A stretch of 64,000 nucleotides of DNA, from the NCBI RefSeq assembly GCF_000934545.1, contig NZ_CP010554.1, positions 806,001 through 870,000 of the forward strand, given 5' to 3'. This DNA is from Rugosibacter aromaticivorans. GTDB taxonomy: Bacteria > Pseudomonadota > Gammaproteobacteria > Burkholderiales > Rhodocyclaceae. Positions 1 through 7,023 of this stretch are shown piece by piece; the first letter of the stretch is position 1, and every line of letters starts with the position of its first letter. A model generated the notes under the pieces. That model did not search any database. It saw only the letters and a program-made list of their open reading frames with translations, and was not told the origin of the DNA. The position numbers were made by a program, and so were the translations under genes.

Positions 1-596
1 TTGATACCGTCGAGCGTGTCGAGATTATTCGCGATCTGCGTCTGGGGGTATTCGATGTGTTGATCGGCATCAATTTGTTGCGCGAGGGGCTGGATATTCC
101 GGAAGTCTCCCTGGTGGCGATACTCGATGCTGACAAAGAGGGGTTTTTACGCTCAACCCGTTCGTTAATCCAAACCATAGGCCGCGCGGCACGGCATATC
201 AATGGCACAGCGATTTTGTATGCGGATCGAATCACGGATTCGATGCAACGTGCGATTACTGAAACCGAACGCCGTCGAAACACGCAGTTAGCACATAACG
301 CGGCTTATGGGGTCATCCCGCAGGGAGTGAATAAGCGTATCAAGAACATCATTGATGGGGTTTATGATGCAGATACGGCCGCTCAAACGCGCCAAGCTGT
401 CCAAGAAGCGGCGCGCTATGAAATGATGAGCGAAAAAGAATTAGCACAGCACATTAAAAAGCTGGAAAAATCAATGCAGGCACATGCCAAGAATCTGGAG
501 TTTGAAGCCGCCGCCGCCGCCCGTGATGAACTTTTTCGCATCAAGCGCTTGGCGTTTGGCGGTGAAGCGCATGATGCTGAAGGTGATGCGGGCTGA
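1..596 (+). CDS. uvrB: UvrABC system protein B, C-terminal part (5' end outside window)
   Basis: The reading frame is open from the window edge (first full codon at base 3) to the stop at 594-596 and gives 197 residues. UvrB is the DNA-loading helicase-like subunit of nucleotide excision repair. Visible landmarks are the end of the second helicase domain ([19 protein letters not shown], then [10 protein letters not shown] and QTIGRAARH, i.e. helicase motifs V and VI). The C-terminal UvrB/UvrC interaction coiled coil follows ([32 protein letters not shown]). The C-terminus looks complete. The N-terminal Walker A and beta-hairpin regions lie upstream of the window. Family assignment is secure from the motifs. 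Confidence 0.97.
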   Translation, partial: DTVERVEIIRDLRLGVFDVLIGINLLREGLDIPEVSLVAILDADKEGFLRSTRSLIQTIGRAARHINGTAILYADRITDSMQRAITETERRRNTQLAHNAAYGVIPQGVNKRIKNIIDGVYDADTAAQTRQAVQEAARYEMMSEKELAQHIKKLEKSMQAHAKNLEFEAAAAARDELFRIKRLAFGGEAHDAEGDAG

Positions 597-769
597 GTTG
601 CGTTGAGTCATGTTGGGTCACGTGAGAGGTGCAATCCTTTCTTTGCGCGTTGCGTGATTGACGTGCATTGTGTAGCATCCGCCGATTGATTACGCGCTAG
701 GCGATGATTGGCAATCAGGCGAGATTCTCTGTGGGTCTATGCGTTAACGAAATGAATGATGGAGTAGCG

Positions 770-1246
770 ATGAGCGATAAATTTGAGTGGTCGGATTCTT
801 ATTTGCTAGGGTATGGTCCGATGGACGAAACGCACAAAGAATTTGTGCTGTTGGTGGATGCGATGAAGCATGCGTCTGATGCTGATTTTTCTGCACGTCT
901 TGATGCTTTTGAAAAGCATGCCGTGAAACATTTTTCTGAAGAAGACGAATGGATGACATCAACCAGCTTCCCTTCTGCTGATTGTCATATTGAAGAGCAT
1001 GGCAAAGTACTCGCGTCAGTGCATGGCATACAAGCCATGGACGCAGAAAAAAAACTGAAGATTGGTCGTGGCCTTGTGACGGCGCTGGAAGAATGGTTTC
1101 CGGGGCACGCTGACTACCTGGATTCGGCTTTGGCAAAATGGATGGTCAAGCAGAGTTTTGGTGGCGCACGGGTTGCGCCCGTCGTGTTCAAGCGAAATCC
1201 AAAGATGAGCGAAACTGGCGTGGGCGAGCAGAGTAAAAATCCATAA
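770..1246 (+). CDS. Bacteriohemerythrin-like protein
   Basis: 158 residues starting MSDKFEWSDSYLLGYGPMDE. The ATG at 770 is preceded by GGAG at 761 and begins exactly where hemerythrin domains begin, so it is preferred over upstream in-frame starts. The iron-ligand pattern of single-domain hemerythrins is present: H in THKEF, HAVKHFSEEDEW (H...H..E), HIEEH and the late HADYLD. The protein therefore should bind a di-iron centre and reversibly bind O2; bacterial members act in oxygen storage, delivery or sensing. There is no signal peptide, so it is probably cytoplasmic. The last ~25 residues are polar and beyond the core fold. It is unrelated in function to the neighbouring uvrB. Confidence 0.9.
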   Translation: MSDKFEWSDSYLLGYGPMDETHKEFVLLVDAMKHASDADFSARLDAFEKHAVKHFSEEDEWMTSTSFPSADCHIEEHGKVLASVHGIQAMDAEKKLKIGRGLVTALEEWFPGHADYLDSALAKWMVKQSFGGARVAPVVFKRNPKMSETGVGEQSKNP

Positions 1247-1280
1247 GACTGGTGCGGTGTGAGCGTGTTAGAAATGTGCA

Positions 1281-2123
1281 ATGAGGTGGGGTGACTATCG
1301 CTCGCAAAAGCTGTTCAACCTTGCGCTGCTACTCTCTGTTCTGTTGCACGTCATTGTATTGTCTTTGCACAGTGGGTCCCCTGGGTTAACGTCACAATCG
1401 GTGATGCACGCGGCCGACTCGCCCCCTGCACGCATGGAGGCAACGCTAGCGCCTCCGATAAAGCCCCCGCCGTTGGCAAAGCTTCCGCCTCTGTTGCCTG
1501 CGCCACGCAACACGGCAAAACGCCATGACAGACGTCCGCGGCAAACGAAAATACTCAGCGTGCCGCGACAGTTGACGACCGCCAGGTCGTGGACTACCGC
1601 TGAACGTGATGAGATGGATCAGTTTCTGAATGAACTGAAGTCCCCGCCGCCAAAAAGCGGTTTTGATTTATCTCGGCAAGCACTGGCGATGGCAAAATCA
1701 GAAGGGCGTCGCTTACAGAAACAAGACGAGGCGGCCGAAGCGGAATCTTCCGTGAATAGCAAGGCGGTCGAGCCCTTTAGCTTGCAGATGTATTTCGATG
1801 CATTCGTTCGCAAACTGAATCAGAGTTCCGCGTTTATTAAAAATGATCCGCGTAGCCGAGGGTCGCACAAGGCATTGGTGCAAATTGTATTGAGGCCTGA
1901 TGGCACCCTGAAAAACTATCGTGTGCTGCGCGCGGCCGATCAGCAGGCTCAGATTGCCTACATCAAAAACGTGATTGATCTGGCCTCGCCTTTCTCGGCT
2001 TTTCCGCCCGACATTCGTGGGGCGATGGAATCTTTTTCTGTCCTGATTTGTATTTTTCCCGCCCGCGAGGGGGAAAGCGGTGGTGGTTTTACGCGTAGCT
2101 TTGGCGGCCGTGATTGTGATTGA
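1281..2123 (+). CDS. TonB-like energy-transducer / TonB C-terminal domain protein
   Basis: 280 residues. A short cytoplasmic start is followed by one hydrophobic segment (residues ~11-30, LFNLALLLSVLLHVIVLSL), then a proline-rich linker (PPIKPPPLAKLPPLLPAP, ~53-75). A C-terminal region follows that resembles the TonB/TolA C-terminal fold (ALVQIVLRPDGTLKNYRVL ... FSVLICIFP, ~195-260). That architecture fits an inner-membrane-anchored periplasm-spanning protein coupling proton-motive force to an outer-membrane partner. No exbB/exbD or receptor gene is adjacent, so the partner is unknown. The protein carries two late cysteines and a short glycine-rich tail. The start is the ATG at 1281 with only a weak ribosome-binding site. 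TolA-like function cannot be excluded. Confidence 0.65.
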   Translation: MRWGDYRSQKLFNLALLLSVLLHVIVLSLHSGSPGLTSQSVMHAADSPPARMEATLAPPIKPPPLAKLPPLLPAPRNTAKRHDRRPRQTKILSVPRQLTTARSWTTAERDEMDQFLNELKSPPPKSGFDLSRQALAMAKSEGRRLQKQDEAAEAESSVNSKAVEPFSLQMYFDAFVRKLNQSSAFIKNDPRSRGSHKALVQIVLRPDGTLKNYRVLRAADQQAQIAYIKNVIDLASPFSAFPPDIRGAMESFSVLICIFPAREGESGGGFTRSFGGRDCD

Positions 2124-2190
2124 CAGGTTTGCGAATGCCAGTATGAAAGCAAGGACAGACGTAAGCGTTAGGTAGTTGCTGGAATGTAGG

Positions 2191-2215
2191 GAAAAGTCGG
2201 CGCTGGTGATACGCC
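2191..2215 (+). repeat. Dispersed short repeat, copy 1 (intergenic)
   Basis: A copy of the ~28-bp dispersed repeat with an exact core AAAAGTCGGCGCTGG and tail TGATACGCC. It lies in the 208-bp gap between the TonB-like gene and the restriction enzyme gene, so it marks the left edge of the defence island. No promoter-like pattern was recognised around it. Confidence 0.85.
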
Positions 2216-2331
2216 ACGATAAATCTTCATCGAAAATGCATAAAATTTCTGTTTCGGCGGGAAATTGATGGAAAATGACGAACTTGCCCGGTATCCGGGA
2301 ATAACGAGACACCGGCGCGAGAGTCTTGAAC

Positions 2332-5300
2332 ATGTCAAACCCATTCTTTGACCACCCGATATTGAACTCCCCATACGACCGCCCATCGCGGCATTGGGAA
2401 CTTGACGATACAGGACAGCCAACCCAGCAGATTGAAGAATCCAGACGTCGCGCGCAGTTCATCACACCGATTCCCAAGCCCAAGAAACGGAAGAGTGCGA
2501 CCAGGCAGGAAGGATTCGTTTTCGATGATGGCGCAGGGCTATCAACCAAGGAACAGCAATACGATCCCACGTCGATCATCAATGAGGTGCGCGGCCATGT
2601 GGATTCCTGGCGTTCCCTGCCCAATCCCAATCAGTGGCAGGTCACGCCGGAAACAGCGCGCCTGTTGCAACACTGGCGTCACCACACGTTCAGCGGGGTT
2701 CGTCCGTTCTTCTGCCAGGTGGAGGCGGTGGAAACCGCAATCTGGCTCACCGAGGTCGCGCCGCTATCCAAACACGGCAAACAGGTTCTCGATCACATGG
2801 CTGCCGCGAACAAGGATGCCAATCCTGAACTGATGCGCCTGGCATTGAAACTTGCCACCGGCGCCGGCAAGACCACGGTGATGGCCATGCTCATCGCCTG
2901 GCAGACCATCAATGCCGTACGCCGTCCGACCAGCAAGCATTTCACCCGCGGCTTTCTGATCTGCGCGCCCGGCCTGACCATCAAGGATCGCCTGCGCGTC
3001 CTGCAACCCCACGATCCGGACAGCTACTACAAAGACCGCGAACTGTTGCCGGGCGACATGCTCGACGACATGAGTCGGGCCAAAATCGTCATCACCAACT
3101 ACCACGCCTTCAAGATGCGCGAGCGCATCGAACTCTCCAAAGGCGGGCGGCAATTGCTCAAGGGGCGCACAGGCGAGGAACCCCATACGCTCGAAACCGA
3201 AGGCCAGATGCTCCAGCGGGTGATGCCGGATTTGATGGGCATGAAGAATATCCTCGTCATCAACGACGAAGCACACCACTGTTACCGCGAAAAACCGAAA
3301 GATGCTGACGATGAAGACCTGAAAGGCGACGACAGGAAGGAAGCCGAGAAAAACAACGAAGCCGCGCGCCTGTGGATTTCCGGCCTCGAAGCCGTCAACC
3401 GCAAGCTCGGCGTGAGTCGGGTAATGGACTTGTCCGCAACGCCCTTCTTCCTGAGTGGCTCCGGTTACGCGGAAGGTACGCTGTTCCCATGGACGATGAG
3501 CGACTTTTCGCTGATGGATGCCATCGAATGCGGAATTGTCAAACTGCCGCGTGTTCCTGTGGCAGAAAACATCCCTGGCGAAGAGTTGCCGGTATTCCGC
3601 GACCTCTGGAAGAACATCAGCAAAGACATGCCCAAGAAGGGGCGCGGGCAAGGTGAAGACCTTGACCCGCTCAAACTCCCCACGCGTTTGCAAACCGCAT
3701 TGCAAGCGCTCTATGGCCACTATGAGAAAACCTTCAAGCTCTGGGAGGACAACGGCATCAAAGTGCCGCCCTGTTTCATCATCGTTTGCCAGAACACCGC
3801 CATCTCCAAGCTGGTTTACGATTTTGTCTCCGGCTTCCACCGCAAGAACGACGATGGAACCACCACGCTGCAAAATAGCCAATTCGCGCTCTTCCGCAAT
3901 TTCGATGAAACCACGGGCAATCCGCTGCCGCGCCCGAACACGCTGCTCATCGACAGCGAGCAACTCGAAGCCGGCGACGCGCTGGACGACAAGTTTCACG
4001 ACATGGCCGCTGACGAAATCGAGCGCTTCCGCCGCGAGATCGTCGAGCGCACCGGCGACGCGCGCGCCGGCGACAACATCACCGACCAGGAGCTGCTGCG
4101 CGAAGTCATGAACACCGTCGGCAAGCCTGGCCAGCTCGGCGGCTCGATCCGCTGCGTCGTTTCGGTGTCGATGCTCACTGAAGGCTGGGATGCGAATACT
4201 GTCACTCACGTGCTCGGCATCCGCGCCTTTGGCACCCAGCTTCTGTGCGAACAAGTCATCGGCCGCGCGCTGCGTCGGCAGTCTTACGAGTTGAATGAAG
4301 AAGGGCAGTTCAATGTCGAATATGCCGATGTCTTCGGCATCCCCTTCGATTTCACTGCCAAGCCGGTCATCGCACCGCCGCAACCACCGCGCGAAACGGT
4401 ACAGGTCAAGGCCGTGCGCCCGGAGCGCGACGCGCTCGAAATCCGCTTTCCCCGTGTCGAGGGTTATCGCATCGAATTGCCGGAAGAACGGCTGACGGCG
4501 GACTTCAACGACGAATCCATCCTGACGCTCAGCCCCGACCTGGTTGGCCCGTCGATTACCCGCAACTCCGGCATCATCGGCGAAGGCGTGGACATGAGTC
4601 TCAAGCACCTGGGCGACATCCGCCCCTCCACGCTGGTCTTCCACCTCACCCAGCGGTTGCTGTACACAAAATGGCGCGATCCCGGCGAAGAACCCAAGCT
4701 GCACCTCTTCGGCCAACTCAAGCGCATCACCAAAGAATGGCTGGATACCTGCCTCGTCTGCAAGGGTGACACCTATCCCGCGCTGCTGATGTACCAGGAA
4801 CTGGCCGACATGGCCTGCAACAAGATCACTGCCGCGATCACCCGGCAGTTTCTTGGCGAGCGCCCGGTCAAGGCGCTGCTCGATGCCTACAACCCCACCG
4901 GCTCGACCAAGCACGTCCGCTTCAACACGTCGCGGACAGACCGCTGGGAGACCAGCGCCAAATCCAGCCACATCAACTGGATCATTCTCGACAGCGACTG
5001 GGAAGCGGAATTCTGCCGTGTGGCCGAATCGCATCCCAAAGTGCGCGCCTATGTGAAAAACTACAACCTTGGCCTCGAAGTGCCCTACCGCTACGGATCG
5101 GAAATGCGCAAGTACATCCCCGACTTCATCGTGCGCGTGGACGACGGCCATGGCCGCAGTGGTGACGATAGCGACCTGCTCAACCTGGTTGTCGAAATCA
5201 AGGGCTACCGGCGCGAAGATGCCATCGAGAAGAAATCCACCATGGACACCTACTGGGTGCCCGGCGTCAATCATCTCGGCACCTATGGCCGCTGGGCCTT

Positions 5301-5403
5301 TGCCGAGTTCACCGAGGTTTATCAGATCGAGTCTGACTTTGCGAAGAAGATTGAAGCAGAGTTCAACAACATGATCGAACAGTTTTCTGCGGCGAAGGTT
5401 TGA
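2332..5403 (+). CDS. Type III-like restriction endonuclease (SF2 helicase + PD-(D/E)XK)
   Basis: 1023 residues starting MSNPFFDHP at the ATG at 2332 (an in-frame TTG lies 6 bases upstream). Helicase motifs are clear: Walker A ATGAGKTT (~175-182), DEAH box VINDEAHHC (~310-316), motif III LSATPFF and motif VI QVIGRALRR. The C-terminus carries a PD-(D/E)XK nuclease: D931 in PDFIVRV and E955-I-K957 in VVEIKGYR. This is the layout of Res subunits of type III restriction systems and of the large stand-alone helicase-nuclease restriction family. It should translocate on or unwind DNA and cleave it when host modification is absent. The partner methyltransferase is at 7024, separated by the ATPase gene. 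Its stop overlaps the next start (TGATG), indicating translational coupling. All key residues are present. Confidence 0.88.
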   Translation: MSNPFFDHPILNSPYDRPSRHWELDDTGQPTQQIEESRRRAQFITPIPKPKKRKSATRQEGFVFDDGAGLSTKEQQYDPTSIINEVRGHVDSWRSLPNPNQWQVTPETARLLQHWRHHTFSGVRPFFCQVEAVETAIWLTEVAPLSKHGKQVLDHMAAANKDANPELMRLALKLATGAGKTTVMAMLIAWQTINAVRRPTSKHFTRGFLICAPGLTIKDRLRVLQPHDPDSYYKDRELLPGDMLDDMSRAKIVITNYHAFKMRERIELSKGGRQLLKGRTGEEPHTLETEGQMLQRVMPDLMGMKNILVINDEAHHCYREKPKDADDEDLKGDDRKEAEKNNEAARLWISGLEAVNRKLGVSRVMDLSATPFFLSGSGYAEGTLFPWTMSDFSLMDAIECGIVKLPRVPVAENIPGEELPVFRDLWKNISKDMPKKGRGQGEDLDPLKLPTRLQTALQALYGHYEKTFKLWEDNGIKVPPCFIIVCQNTAISKLVYDFVSGFHRKNDDGTTTLQNSQFALFRNFDETTGNPLPRPNTLLIDSEQLEAGDALDDKFHDMAADEIERFRREIVERTGDARAGDNITDQELLREVMNTVGKPGQLGGSIRCVVSVSMLTEGWDANTVTHVLGIRAFGTQLLCEQVIGRALRRQSYELNEEGQFNVEYADVFGIPFDFTAKPVIAPPQPPRETVQVKAVRPERDALEIRFPRVEGYRIELPEERLTADFNDESILTLSPDLVGPSITRNSGIIGEGVDMSLKHLGDIRPSTLVFHLTQRLLYTKWRDPGEEPKLHLFGQLKRITKEWLDTCLVCKGDTYPALLMYQELADMACNKITAAITRQFLGERPVKALLDAYNPTGSTKHVRFNTSRTDRWETSAKSSHINWIILDSDWEAEFCRVAESHPKVRAYVKNYNLGLEVPYRYGSEMRKYIPDFIVRVDDGHGRSGDDSDLLNLVVEIKGYRREDAIEKKSTMDTYWVPGVNHLGTYGRWAFAEFTEVYQIESDFAKKIEAEFNNMIEQFSAAKV

Positions 5404-6887
5404 TGGACATGCGTGCGACTCGACTCCGAATCTTCATCAGCAGCGTCCAGAAAGAATTAGCGGAAGAACGCCATGCGGTTAGAGCATTCATTGAAAACGA
5501 CCCTTTGCTGTGTCGTTTCTTCGAGGTCTTTCTCTTCGAGGACTTACCTGCCAGTGATCGGCGGGCAGATGCTGTCTATCTTGCGGAAGTTGATGGTTGC
5601 GCCATATACCTTGGCGTGTTCGGCAACGACTACGGATTCGAGGATGCCGAGGGGCTGTCGCCAACGGAACGAGAGTTCGACCGTGCCACCGTTCAGGGCA
5701 AGCCCCGTCTCGTTTTTGTCAAAGGCACGAGTGATCAGCAGCGGCATTCCAAGATGCATGCCCTCATTCACAAGGCCGGGAACCAGCTCATTCGTCGGCG
5801 ATTCAACAACAGTGCCGAACTGAACGCCGCACTTTATGCAAGCTTGGTGGATCACCTCGAATCATGCGGCATCATTCAAACCCGCCCCTTCGATGAAAGG
5901 CCATGCTCGGATGCAACGCTCGACGATCTGGATGCCCACGCAGTAACGGACTTCGTGCGCCTCGCCCGCTTCGGACGCCAGTTTCCACTGCCGGAAAATG
6001 CACCTCTCATTGATGTTCTCACCCACTTGCACTTGCTCTGCGAAGGGCAGCCCACCAACGCCGCACTGCTCCTCTTTGGCCGCGATCCCCAGCGCTTCCT
6101 GCCCAGCACCGAGGTGCGGTGCATGCACTTTCATGGCACGGAAATTCAGCGTCCAGTACCGTTTTACCGCATCTTCAAGGGTACCGTCTTCGGGCAAGTG
6201 GACATGGCTGTGGACTTTGTCATGTCAAAACTCAATCGCAGTGTTGGCACCCGAGCCGAAAGCAATCAGGCACCCGTCCGTTATGAAATTCCGCCCGATG
6301 TAATTCGCGAGGCCATTGTCAATGCCATCGCCCATCGCGACTACACCTCGGCGGGCGCCGTGCAGGTCTCCGTCTTCGCTGATCGCGTCGAGGTTTGGAA
6401 TCCGGGTGTCCTGCCGGCGCCGCTGACAACGGAGAGTCTGCGCCATCCCCACGGCTCCATTGCTCGCAATCACCGGCTTTGTGAGGCGCTATTTCTCGCC
6501 CGCTACATCGAGAAATACGGCACCGGCACCCTTATGATGATCCGCGAAAGCCTCGCCCACGACCTGCCTGAGCCGGACTTCGCTCAGCGCGGCGGCGAAT
6601 TCACCATCGTTATCTGGCGCGACTGGCTCACTGATGAGTTGCTGGTCGGCTTCCATCTGAATGACCGGCAGTTGAAGGCCGTGGCCTACCTGAAAGCAAA
6701 CGGTGTCATCACCAACGCAGATTACCAGAAAGCCGTGGGTTGTCCCCAACGGACGGCTACGCGGGACCTGAATGAACTGGCTAATAAAGGCGTCATTGAG
6801 CTTATGGGGAAAGGGCGTGGAGCGAGCTATCGCCTTTTGCGGAAACGCGCCATAAGTGCGCCAAACGCGCCATCGGAGAACGAATGA
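5403..6887 (+). CDS. DUF4062 - HATPase_c_4 - winged-helix protein
   Basis: 494 residues; the ATG at 5403 shares its A with the stop of the restriction gene (TGATG). Three regions can be seen. The N-terminal ~120 residues carry the DUF4062 pattern (RLRIFISSVQKELAEER, then YLGVFGNDYGF and SPTEREFD), a TIR/SLOG-like fold often found in defence and signalling proteins. The centre (~290-385) is a GHKL ATPase of the RecG-like/AlbA-associated type (PPDVIREAIVNAIAHRDY, VEVWNPG, IEKYGTGTLMMI). The end (~420-480) is a winged helix (NADYQKAVGCPQRTATRDLNEL). The usual N-terminal AlbA_2 domain is replaced by DUF4062. Its position between restriction and methyltransferase genes suggests a regulatory or nucleotide-sensing defence role, which is inferred. 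Confidence 0.8.
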   Translation: MDMRATRLRIFISSVQKELAEERHAVRAFIENDPLLCRFFEVFLFEDLPASDRRADAVYLAEVDGCAIYLGVFGNDYGFEDAEGLSPTEREFDRATVQGKPRLVFVKGTSDQQRHSKMHALIHKAGNQLIRRRFNNSAELNAALYASLVDHLESCGIIQTRPFDERPCSDATLDDLDAHAVTDFVRLARFGRQFPLPENAPLIDVLTHLHLLCEGQPTNAALLLFGRDPQRFLPSTEVRCMHFHGTEIQRPVPFYRIFKGTVFGQVDMAVDFVMSKLNRSVGTRAESNQAPVRYEIPPDVIREAIVNAIAHRDYTSAGAVQVSVFADRVEVWNPGVLPAPLTTESLRHPHGSIARNHRLCEALFLARYIEKYGTGTLMMIRESLAHDLPEPDFAQRGGEFTIVIWRDWLTDELLVGFHLNDRQLKAVAYLKANGVITNADYQKAVGCPQRTATRDLNELANKGVIELMGKGRGASYRLLRKRAISAPNAPSENE

Positions 6888-6924
6888 TGCGTACCGGCCT
6901 AGCGAACTTCTCCAGCCAGCGTAA

Positions 6925-6964
6925 TGCGCCACAAATACGCCAATTGCGCCACAAATATGCCAAC
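6925..6964 (+). repeat. Two tandem 20-bp imperfect repeats
   Basis: Two adjacent 20-base units begin TGCGCCACAAATA and end CGCCAAT or TGCCAAC (6925-6944, 6945-6964). Looser GCGCCA/TGCCAA copies extend both back into the end of the upstream ATPase gene (from about 6849) and forward to ~6985. They look like the decayed 3' end of that gene, whose relatives often have repetitive C-termini. Confidence 0.6.
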
Positions 6965-7023
6965 CGTGCCGCAGGGGTGCCAATGAGGACACTGATGAGA
7001 CATATAGGACAACAGGTATAAGC

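Noticed and set aside
1713-2630. 305-codon minus-strand frame covering the gap before the restriction gene
   Set aside because: It overlaps two supported plus-strand genes and its product has no recognisable domain; the gap instead holds a dispersed repeat.
2764-5274. 836-codon open frame on the minus strand opposite the restriction enzyme gene
   Set aside because: It is a shadow of a G+C-rich coding strand; the plus-strand gene has all helicase and nuclease motifs, and the antisense product shows none.
6849-6985. CRISPR-like array
   Set aside because: Units are adjacent and degenerate with no unique spacers of regular length, and no cas genes are present.
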